From contig CAZVEV010000334.1 in NCBI GenBank assembly GCA_964625865.1, forward strand, positions 1-6,031: a stretch of 6,031 nt of DNA. The letters are read 5' to 3'. The stretch comes from CAZVEV01 sp964625865. Its GTDB lineage: Bacteria > Planctomycetota > Phycisphaerae > SM23-33. Of this stretch, positions 1-5,694 are shown piece by piece. The position numbers and the translations under genes were made by a program. The stretch's first letter is position 1. The number at the start of each line of letters is the position of its first letter. Under the pieces are notes generated by a model that saw only the letters and a program-made list of their open reading frames with translations, was not told the origin of the DNA and did no database searches.

Positions 1-83
1 GGGGGCGCGCCCGGGGGGCGGTCCTCCGCTCAAAACCACGGCACCCCTGCTTGTGATGGGCGAACCCGCAATCCGCAATGGAC

Positions 84-1343
84 TCAGGATCTCCTGACGA
101 TCAGTGCGGTCAGATCGTCATCCTGGGGCTGGCCGTGGGTGAAGGCGTTGACGGCTTGGCAGAGGGTGGCAATGCTCTCGGCGGCGGGCAGTTCGCGATC
201 GCGCTGAAGCAGTTCGGTCATGCGTTCGATGCTGAACTCGTTGCCGTCCGGATCGGTCGCCTCGAAGAACCCGTCGGTCGTGACGGCAAGGAAGTCGCCC
301 GGGGCGAAGGGGCAGGAGACCGCGTCGCCCTGGTCCAGGCTGTCCGAGATTGCCAGCGGAATCGCCGTGGTGGGCAACTCGGAAATGCGCTGTTCGGCGT
401 GACGGTAGAACAGGACCGGCCCATGCCCTGCCGACGCGTATGTCAGCGTCGAGGTGGCCGGATCAAGCACGCCGAGGAAGCACGTGACGAAGCGCCCTTC
501 CAGCATATCGGCGACCAGCAGGGCATTGACGGTATCGAGCACGGTCTGCACGTCGCAGCCCTGGATACTGACGGCCCGGAGCATCGCGCGGGTTTCGGCG
601 ATGACCAGGGCGGGGCCGATCCCGTGCCCGCTGGCATCGGCGACCATCATCATCCACTTGCCGTCCGGCAGGGCCAGGAAGTCGAACATGTCCCCGCCGG
701 TATCGTCGGCCGGCTCGGAGAAGCCCGCTACGTCAAAGCCCTCGATCTGCGGCGCGTCGGCGGGCAGGAGGTGGCGCTGGATGTCGCGGGCGATCTTCAT
801 CGCACGCTCCATGTGCTGCTTCTGCACGTAATGCTGGATCAGTCTGGCCCGCTGGATCGACACCCCCGCCTGGGCCCCCAGCGCCATCGCCAGCGACACG
901 TCGTACTCGGTAAAGCCGTCCGGCGCCGCGGTCTTGTTGAGCACCTGGAGCACGCCGACGAGGCTGCAGTCGTGGCCGTACAGCGGCACGGCGAGGATGT
1001 TCCGCGTGCGGAAGTTCGTCGTGCGGTCGATCTCGCGGTTGAACCGCTCGTCGGCGTAGGCGTCGGGGATGTTGATGACCTGCCCGTTCTTGACCGCGGC
1101 GCCGGCGATGCCCGTGTCGGCGGAGAAGCGGATCTCGTCAGCACCGGTGGCGATGCGGCTGACCAGTTCGTTGGTCGCCGCGTCATAGAGGAACAGGCTG
1201 GCCCGCTCGGCGTTGAGCAGTTCGATGCTGCGGTCGATGATGAGTTCCAGCAGCCCCTCGGGCTCGACGGTGGCGCCCATCATACGCGTGATCTCCAGGA
1301 CCTTCTGGAGGTCGGCGCATTGTTCGCTGCTGCTCGGCGTCAT
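84..1343 (-). CDS. GAF-domain PP2C/SpoIIE-type serine/threonine phosphatase (RsbU-like)
   Basis: A 419-residue predicted cytoplasmic protein with three parts. Residues about 25-165 form a GAF sensor domain (ERASLFLYD near 46, the GIAG turn near 78, LAVPL near 117, GVLQVLNK near 130). A helical linker follows at about 165-195, ending in ARDIQRHLLP, a motif typical of RsbU-type proteins. Residues about 200-418 are a SpoIIE/PP2C phosphatase domain with the expected metal-binding acidic residues: GGD at 216-218, ADASGHG with D236, TTDG with D357, and DDD at 408-410. Family members dephosphorylate serine or threonine on anti-sigma-factor antagonists in response to a signal bound by the sensor domain; that role is inferred here, since no partner kinase or antagonist is in the window. 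The open frame extends upstream to 1631, but ATG at 1343 is preferred. AGGA lies 7 bases before it, the GAF domain starts shortly after it, and a good promoter sits between it and the longer starts. No transmembrane segment is visible. The ligand is unknown. Confidence 0.92.
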   Translation of the reverse strand: MTPSSSEQCADLQKVLEITRMMGATVEPEGLLELIIDRSIELLNAERASLFLYDAATNELVSRIATGADEIRFSADTGIAGAAVKNGQVINIPDAYADERFNREIDRTTNFRTRNILAVPLYGHDCSLVGVLQVLNKTAAPDGFTEYDVSLAMALGAQAGVSIQRARLIQHYVQKQHMERAMKIARDIQRHLLPADAPQIEGFDVAGFSEPADDTGGDMFDFLALPDGKWMMMVADASGHGIGPALVIAETRAMLRAVSIQGCDVQTVLDTVNALLVADMLEGRFVTCFLGVLDPATSTLTYASAGHGPVLFYRHAEQRISELPTTAIPLAISDSLDQGDAVSCPFAPGDFLAVTTDGFFEATDPDGNEFSIERMTELLQRDRELPAAESIATLCQAVNAFTHGQPQDDDLTALIVRRS

Positions 1344-1410
1344 GGGGACTTCCTGACAAACCACGCCCCCCGCCCGGGAGGCTGTCATCACGATAGGCGG
1401 AACCCTTGGA

Positions 1411-1439
1411 AGTGTACGGTCCGTTTTCACTCCGGTCAA
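1411..1439 (-). promoter_or_regulatory. Sigma70-like promoter for the GAF-SpoIIE phosphatase gene
   Basis: On the minus strand there is a -35 box TTGACC (1434-1439; 5 of 6 to consensus), a 17-base spacer, and a -10 box TACACT (1411-1416; 4 of 6). Transcription would start near 1404, giving a leader of about 60 bases before the ATG at 1343. This is a consensus match only; no operator was recognised around it. Confidence 0.5.
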
Positions 1440-1459
1440 GTCCGTCAGATGCCGAGCGC

Positions 1460-1488
1460 TTCCCATCGGCAGGCAGGGTCTGTATGAT
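1460..1488 (+). promoter_or_regulatory. Sigma70-like promoter for the GH113-like gene
   Basis: On the plus strand there is a -35 box TTCCCA (1460-1465; 4 of 6 to consensus), a 17-base spacer, and a -10 box TATGAT (1483-1488; 5 of 6). Transcription would start near 1495, leaving a leader of about 70 bases before the ATG at 1567. The predicted start point lies upstream of the alternative TTG at 1510, so it does not by itself decide between the two translation starts. Confidence 0.42.
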
Positions 1489-1566
1489 GGCTCGGGCCGT
1501 GGCGGGGCGTTGTTCGCCCGGCCCGCAGGCCTGCAACCGATACCGAGAGTGTGGGACGCACAGCGC

Positions 1567-2685
1567 ATGGTGATCCAAAGAGACAAGGTGATTATCCTCC
1601 TGGCCTTCCTCGGGGCCCTGGCGGTCGGCATCTACCAGTTGAACAACGGCAGCGCCAAGAGCCCGAACCCCGCGCCGCTCAAGCCCTCGCAGGCCGGCGA
1701 GTTTCGCGGCATTGCCCTGCAACTGCACAGCAGCGACCCGGAGACGAACTACGCCGATCGGATCGACGAGATCGCCGCCACCGGCGCCAACACCGTCAGC
1801 CTGATCGTCCACGGCTACCAGGAGAACGGCTCCTCGACGAGCATCTTCATCGACGCGAGGAAGATCCCGCCCCGCCGGCGGATCAAGCAACTGATCGCAC
1901 ACGCCCACAAGCGATCGCTCCGCGTGGTCCTCATGCCCGTCGTCCTGCCCAAGAGGCCCCGTGACGAGGAATGGCGAGGGACGTTCAAGCCCACGAACTG
2001 GGACGACTGGTGGACCGACTACACGCGATTCATCCTCCACTGGGCCGAACTCGCCCAGGAGGGCGACGTGGAACTCATGATGGTCGGATCCGAACTGGTC
2101 TCGACCGAATCCCAGGCCGGCCGCTGGCGCAGCCTGATCGCCAAGGTCCGCAAGGTCTTCACCAAGGGGCGCCTGAGCTACTCGGCCAACTGGGACCATT
2201 ACATGACCCCCACGTGGTGGGACGACCTGGACGTCATCGGCATGACGACGTATCACGACCTGACGAAGGGCAAGCCCCCGACGCTCGACAATCTCCAGGC
2301 CGGGTGGGCGCCGATCAAGAAGAAGATCCTCGCGTGGCGCCAGACGGTCAATCGCCCGATCATCTTCACCGAGGTGGGCTGGCCTAACCAGCCTACGTGC
2401 GCCCAGTATCCGTGGAACTACTACCAGTCCGACAAGACCGACCCCGACGCCCAGGCCCGATGCTTCGAGGCCTTCTTCCAAACGTGGATGCAGGAGAAAT
2501 GCGTCGCGGGCATGCTCGTGTGGGAGTGGAAGAGCTACGCCAACGAGAACGTCGACCCCAAGACCGATACCTCGTACGTCCCGTGCGGCAAGCCGGCGAT
2601 GGGCGTCATCCGCAAGTACTTTCAGACCGCCAGCCCCAACGCGCCGCGGGCTTCGAGTCCCACAACGAGTCCCACCGGGACGTGA
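1567..2685 (+). CDS. Membrane-anchored TIM-barrel glycoside hydrolase, GH113-like
   Basis: A 372-residue protein. Residues 7-24 are a single hydrophobic segment after a short positively charged start and there is no lipobox cysteine, so it is probably a signal anchor with the enzyme outside the membrane. A proline-rich stretch (about 32-40) links to a barrel domain (about 45-353). The pattern matches clan GH-A and most resembles family GH113 (endo-beta-mannanase type): FRGIALQL opens the first strand, VGSE gives a likely acid/base E176, YSANWDHY lies at 205-212, and FTEVGW gives a likely nucleophile E269. The barrel ends with LVWEW (317-321) and a GKPA motif (341-344). The last residues are a low-complexity Ser/Pro/Thr tail. 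ATG at 1567 is preferred over an in-frame TTG at 1510 because it puts the hydrophobic segment at the N terminus; no strong Shine-Dalgarno sequence is seen, GTGGGA at 1551 being the nearest candidate. Substrate is not determined: mannan or another beta-linked glycan is an inference from the family, and several GH113 relatives remain uncharacterised. Confidence 0.77.
   Translation: MVIQRDKVIILLAFLGALAVGIYQLNNGSAKSPNPAPLKPSQAGEFRGIALQLHSSDPETNYADRIDEIAATGANTVSLIVHGYQENGSSTSIFIDARKIPPRRRIKQLIAHAHKRSLRVVLMPVVLPKRPRDEEWRGTFKPTNWDDWWTDYTRFILHWAELAQEGDVELMMVGSELVSTESQAGRWRSLIAKVRKVFTKGRLSYSANWDHYMTPTWWDDLDVIGMTTYHDLTKGKPPTLDNLQAGWAPIKKKILAWRQTVNRPIIFTEVGWPNQPTCAQYPWNYYQSDKTDPDAQARCFEAFFQTWMQEKCVAGMLVWEWKSYANENVDPKTDTSYVPCGKPAMGVIRKYFQTASPNAPRASSPTTSPTGT
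2654..2677 (+). repeat. Two-copy 12-base tandem repeat at the 3' end of the glycosidase gene
   Basis: CGAGTCCCAC occurs at 2654-2663 and again at 2666-2675, a period of 12 bases and so in frame. It encodes the repeated Ser-Pro-Thr units of the C-terminal tail. It is probably a small slippage duplication in a dispensable tail, with no evidence of a separate function. Confidence 0.6.
2669..2681. terminator. Weak possible hairpin at the convergent gene ends
   Basis: GTCCC (2669-2673), a 3-base loop, then GGGAC (2677-2681) can form a 5-base-pair stem just before the glycosidase stop codon and just past the bioD stop on the other strand. Neither side has a run of T, so this is not a standard intrinsic terminator. 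It is recorded because it is the only hairpin I see at this junction. Confidence 0.15.
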
Positions 2686-2686
2686 A

Positions 2687-3535
2687 TCAGGCTCGCAGGC
2701 TCTCGGCCAGCGCGTCCCAGTCGGTCTGGTCGATGGCGTCCTGGGTCGCGGGGGCTATGGCGACCTGCTCGACCGAGTTGTCGGGCTCGTCGGGCACGAC
2801 CGCCAGCACGCCCGTCCGTCCCCGCGCGGCGATCTGGTGCGGATTGGTCAGGATCGACAGGTCTTCCGCCCAGCCGGAGACGCAGCCCTGCTGGAGGTCG
2901 ACGAGCAGGTCCGGCGGGTAGCGGTTGACGACGACGCCGGCGACGTACAATCCGGCCGACCGCGCGGCGTGGAGCGTCAGCAGCGTGTGGTTTATCGTCC
3001 CCAGGCCCGCCCGCGAGACGATCACAAGGGGCAGGTGCATCAATCTGGCCAGGTGCACGACCCACAACTCGTCGCTCAGCGGACACAACAGCCCGCCGAC
3101 GCCCTCGACGATCACCAGGTCGGCCTCGGCGGTCACCCGACGGTAGGCGTCGAACATGACCTCCAGATCGATCGGCGTCCCTTCGCGCTGGGCCGCTACG
3201 TTGGGCGCCAGCGGTGCCGCGAACCGCAGCGGCGCGATGTCCGACAGCGGGTCGCCTGAGTCGGCGCACGCGGCAAGGAACTCGGCGTCGGAACTGACGA
3301 GCTGTCCGCGGTCGCGCCGACAGCCGGAGGCGGCCGGCTTGAACACCGCCACGCGCCGCCCACGCTTCCGCAGGTGCCTCGCGATGGCCCCCGCCACCAG
3401 CGTCTTGCCCACCTCGGTGTCCGTACCGGTGACGAACAGTCCGCGAACACGCGGCAGGTCGTCCCAGCGCGAAACGTCGAACGTGAACGGGTCGTCAACA
3501 CGCGGTCGGTGCAGGGGCTGATCGTTATCGTTCAT
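2687..3535 (-). CDS. bioD: ATP-dependent dethiobiotin synthetase BioD
   Basis: A 282-residue cytoplasmic enzyme that uses ATP and CO2 to close the ureido ring of 7,8-diaminopelargonate, giving dethiobiotin, the penultimate step of biotin synthesis. The Walker A loop is GTDTEVGKT (37-45, K44). FKPAASG (65-71) supplies the conserved lysine K66, EGVGGLL (144-150) is the second nucleotide/substrate loop, GTINHTLLT lies at 179-187, and the NR pair at 204-205 matches the base-contacting region of the family. The P-loop normally begins within about ten residues of the start; here about 36 residues precede it, and no other usual start codon was found between ATG 3535 and the P-loop. The start follows the bioA stop by 15 bases, with GGGGA 6 bases upstream as a modest ribosome site, so translation probably depends on coupling to bioA. 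Its stop is one base from the stop of the convergent glycosidase gene. Confidence 0.95.
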   Translation of the reverse strand: MNDNDQPLHRPRVDDPFTFDVSRWDDLPRVRGLFVTGTDTEVGKTLVAGAIARHLRKRGRRVAVFKPAASGCRRDRGQLVSSDAEFLAACADSGDPLSDIAPLRFAAPLAPNVAAQREGTPIDLEVMFDAYRRVTAEADLVIVEGVGGLLCPLSDELWVVHLARLMHLPLVIVSRAGLGTINHTLLTLHAARSAGLYVAGVVVNRYPPDLLVDLQQGCVSGWAEDLSILTNPHQIAARGRTGVLAVVPDEPDNSVEQVAIAPATQDAIDQTDWDALAESLRA

Positions 3536-3550
3536 GTCGTGTCCCCGCCG

Positions 3551-4912
3551 TCAGGCGAAGGTGTCTGTTATCGTTGCGACCGTCGCGTCGAGGAGGCGGC
3601 TCAGCGTGCCGGTATCCATCGCCGGCGCGGGCATCAGGACGATCACGTCGCCCAGCGGGCGGATGATCACGCCGCGGTCGCGCGCCGCGGCACAGACGGC
3701 CGCCCCCGTCCGCAGCGCCGCATCGAAGGGCTTCCCGCTCGCACGATCGGCGACCAGCTCGACCCCCGCCATCATGCCGCACTGGCGGATATCGCCGACG
3801 TTCGGGTGGTCGGCCAGCTCGGCCACGCTGTCGCGGATCATCGCGATCTTCTCCGGCAGCGCTGCCAGCAGGTTCGACTCGGCGATCAGGTCCACGCTCG
3901 CCGCCGCCGCCGCGCAGCCCAGTGCGTTGCCCGTAAACGTGTGCCCGTGATAGAACGTCTTGCCCTCGGCCGGATCGGCGCAGAAGGCGTCGAAGATCTC
4001 CTGTGTGGCCAGCGTAGCCGCCACGGGAAGGTACCCGCCGGTCAGCCCCTTTCCCAGGCACATCAGGTCGGGCGCGACGTCCTCGTGCTCGCAGGCGAAC
4101 ATCCGTCCGGTGCGGCAGAACCCGGTGGCGACCTCGTCGACGATCAGCAGCACGTCGTGGCGGTCGGCCAACTCGCGCACCGCCGCCAGGAAGCCGGGCG
4201 GGTGGGTGAGCATTCCGGCGGCGCCCTGGACCAGCGGCTCGACGATGATTCCGCAGTACTCGCCCGGCGCCGCGCCCAGCGCGTCGTCGATCTCTTTCAG
4301 CACGGCCGGGCCGGCCTGATCGCCGGCAGGGTGACGGTACGCACACGGCGTGGAGACGAACGTCGCGTCGAACAGCAGCGGCGCGAAGATGCGGTGGAAA
4401 GTCTCGATCCCGCCGAGGCTCACCGAGCCGATCGTATCGCCGTGATAGCTCTCGGCCAGCGCGAGGAACCGCTGCCGCCGCTGCCCGATATTGCGGTAGT
4501 ACTGGTAGGCCATCTTCAGCGCGATCTCGACCGCCGTAGCGCCGCTGTCGCTGTAGAAGACCTTCGTCAGGGGCGCCGGGGAGATCTCGACGAGGCGCCG
4601 GGCCAGTTCGATACTGGGTCCGCCGGCATGGCCCAGGAGCGTTGAGTGGGCAATCCGGCCGAGCTGGTCGCTGATGGCACGGTCGATGGCCTCGACGCGA
4701 TGCCCGTGAAGGTTGCACCAGAGGCTGGAGAATCCGTCGATGAACCGCCGTCCGGCCTGGTCGATCAGTTCGAAGCCTTCGCCCGCAACGATGACGCGCC
4801 CGGGCTGGTCGTTCTCGCCGGCCAGCCAGAGGCTCATCGGCGTAAACGGATGCCACACGAACCGCTTGTCGAGGCGCGCGAGATCCTGCGGGTCGATGTG
4901 ATTACCTGCCAT
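3551..4912 (-). CDS. bioA: 7,8-diaminopelargonate aminotransferase BioA (Bacillus-like, possibly lysine-using)
   Basis: A 453-residue class III, PLP-dependent aminotransferase that converts 7-keto-8-aminopelargonate to 7,8-diaminopelargonate. Visible motifs in order are WHPFTPM (20-26), SSLWCNLHGH (62-71), YSDSGATAVEIALKMA (120-135, phosphate-binding region), YHGDT (156-160), IVDEVATGF (257-265, PLP-contacting D259), LGKGLTGGYLP (286-296, Schiff-base lysine K288), HGHTFTGN (322-329) and IRPLGD (417-422, substrate carboxylate Arg R418). Length is typical for the Bacillus-type enzyme (E. coli BioA is shorter, about 430). F23 stands where E. coli BioA has Tyr17, and SSLW replaces the SSWW stretch; both changes are shared, from memory, with Bacillus subtilis BioA, which takes its amino group from lysine instead of SAM. 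C266 in GFCRTG replaces the usual glycine. ATG 4912 has AGGA 9 bases upstream. The gene lies 32 bases after the SAM hydroxide adenosyltransferase and 15 bases before bioD. Family assignment is firm; the donor is inferred. Confidence 0.94.
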   Translation of the reverse strand: MAGNHIDPQDLARLDKRFVWHPFTPMSLWLAGENDQPGRVIVAGEGFELIDQAGRRFIDGFSSLWCNLHGHRVEAIDRAISDQLGRIAHSTLLGHAGGPSIELARRLVEISPAPLTKVFYSDSGATAVEIALKMAYQYYRNIGQRRQRFLALAESYHGDTIGSVSLGGIETFHRIFAPLLFDATFVSTPCAYRHPAGDQAGPAVLKEIDDALGAAPGEYCGIIVEPLVQGAAGMLTHPPGFLAAVRELADRHDVLLIVDEVATGFCRTGRMFACEHEDVAPDLMCLGKGLTGGYLPVAATLATQEIFDAFCADPAEGKTFYHGHTFTGNALGCAAAAASVDLIAESNLLAALPEKIAMIRDSVAELADHPNVGDIRQCGMMAGVELVADRASGKPFDAALRTGAAVCAAARDRGVIIRPLGDVIVLMPAPAMDTGTLSRLLDATVATITDTFA

Positions 4913-4944
4913 GGTCGTCCGTCCTGGCCGATCCTGCCGGCCCG

Positions 4945-5694
4945 CTATTCCGGCGGCGCCTTTTTCGTCAGGCGAATCTTCGTCCCGACGCGGGCCTCGA
5001 GGATATCCGACGCGCGGGCCGCGTTGGCGGCGACCTCAAGCAGCCCCATGGAGTTGATCAGCGCCAGGGTCTTGCCCTTGTCCACCTGGCCGTACGTTCT
5101 CTGGAGCACGCCCCCCGTGCGTCGCCCGCAGGCGACCTTTATCCCGGTCGTGTCAGGCCAGCGCTGCGTAATCAGGCGTTCGGTGATGTTGGTCACGAGG
5201 TTGCCGAAACGGTCGACGTAGACGACCTGTCCGGCGATGCCCTTGTCATCCTGGACGGGTATGCCCATCTCGATGAGTTTGTACGACGTGGGCGTCGGGC
5301 CGAGGTCCGCGATATGCACGCCGCGGACGAGATGCCCGGCCAGCGGGGCGAAAATGTCGCGACCGTGGAACGTCGGCGAGATCTCCGTCTCGCTGGGGAT
5401 GTACTTGAGGTTGCGGACCGAGGCCATCGATCGTAGCGGCTGCGTCTGGGCGACCATCGTAATGACGCCGTTGTCGGGAAACAGGTACACCTGGCTGCCG
5501 AACTCGGCGGCGATGATCTCACGCCCCGTGCCGACCCCGGGGTCGACAACCACCACGTGAATGGTCCCCGGGGGGAACACCGGGGCCGCCTGGGCCAGCA
5601 CGAAGGACGCCTGGAGGATGTCGTGGGCCGCGATGTCGTGAGACAGGTCCACGATCCGCGCCGCGGGGAGGTGACGCAGCAGGGCGCCCTTCAT
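4945..5694 (-). CDS. SAM hydroxide adenosyltransferase, DUF62 family, lacking the N-terminal TDFG segment
   Basis: A 249-residue protein of the DUF62 family, related to SAM-dependent chlorinases and fluorinases. Most members without a halide pocket use water or hydroxide to split S-adenosylmethionine into adenosine and methionine. The Asp-Arg-His set typical of the hydroxide-using enzymes is present: VDPGVGTGR gives D51 and R58 (51-58 region) and FHGRD gives H110. PDNG lies at 73-76, and FGNLVTNI (163-170) starts the C-terminal beta domain. Family proteins normally begin about 15-20 residues earlier with a TDFG-x2-D-x-YVG stretch leading into MKG, whose Asp contacts the SAM ribose; here the protein starts at MKG itself. 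The upstream in-frame codons reach a stop within about 20 codons, contain no start and do not encode that motif. ATG overlaps the upstream stop (ATGA) and has a GAGGAG ribosome site 8 bases away. Likely translationally coupled and cotranscribed with bioA and bioD. The family is clear; whether this form is active is uncertain. Confidence 0.88.
   Translation of the reverse strand: MKGALLRHLPAARIVDLSHDIAAHDILQASFVLAQAAPVFPPGTIHVVVVDPGVGTGREIIAAEFGSQVYLFPDNGVITMVAQTQPLRSMASVRNLKYIPSETEISPTFHGRDIFAPLAGHLVRGVHIADLGPTPTSYKLIEMGIPVQDDKGIAGQVVYVDRFGNLVTNITERLITQRWPDTTGIKVACGRRTGGVLQRTYGQVDKGKTLALINSMGLLEVAANAARASDILEARVGTKIRLTKKAPPE

Noticed and set aside
3..12. Perfect GC palindrome GGGCGCGCCC near the left edge
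   Set aside because: A 10-base GC palindrome is expected by chance in DNA this GC-rich; no T run follows it to suggest a terminator for the phosphatase gene, and the edge hides its context.
78..1487. Long plus-strand open frame of 469 codons opposite the phosphatase gene
   Set aside because: It is fully antisense to a clear GAF-SpoIIE gene, its translation has no recognisable domain and is rich in Gly, Arg and Val as expected of GC-rich antisense frames.
1505..1519. Small hairpin GGGCG / CGCCC in the leader of the glycosidase gene
   Set aside because: A 5-base-pair stem with a 5-base loop is too small to call a riboswitch or attenuator, and nothing else in the leader supports one.
1183..2481. 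Minus-strand open frame of 432 codons opposite the glycosidase gene
   Set aside because: It overlaps the glycosidase, the intergenic promoters and the phosphatase start in the wrong frame; composition and lack of domains mark it as a shadow.
3374..4645. Plus-strand open frame of 423 codons opposite bioA and the start of bioD
   Set aside because: It is antisense to two firmly identified genes, with Arg/His/Gln-rich composition and no domain; a GC-driven shadow.
4913..4944. Gap before bioA examined for a BirA-type biotin operator or internal promoter
   Set aside because: Only 32 bases, GC-rich, with a ribosome site but no palindromic operator or -10/-35 pair.
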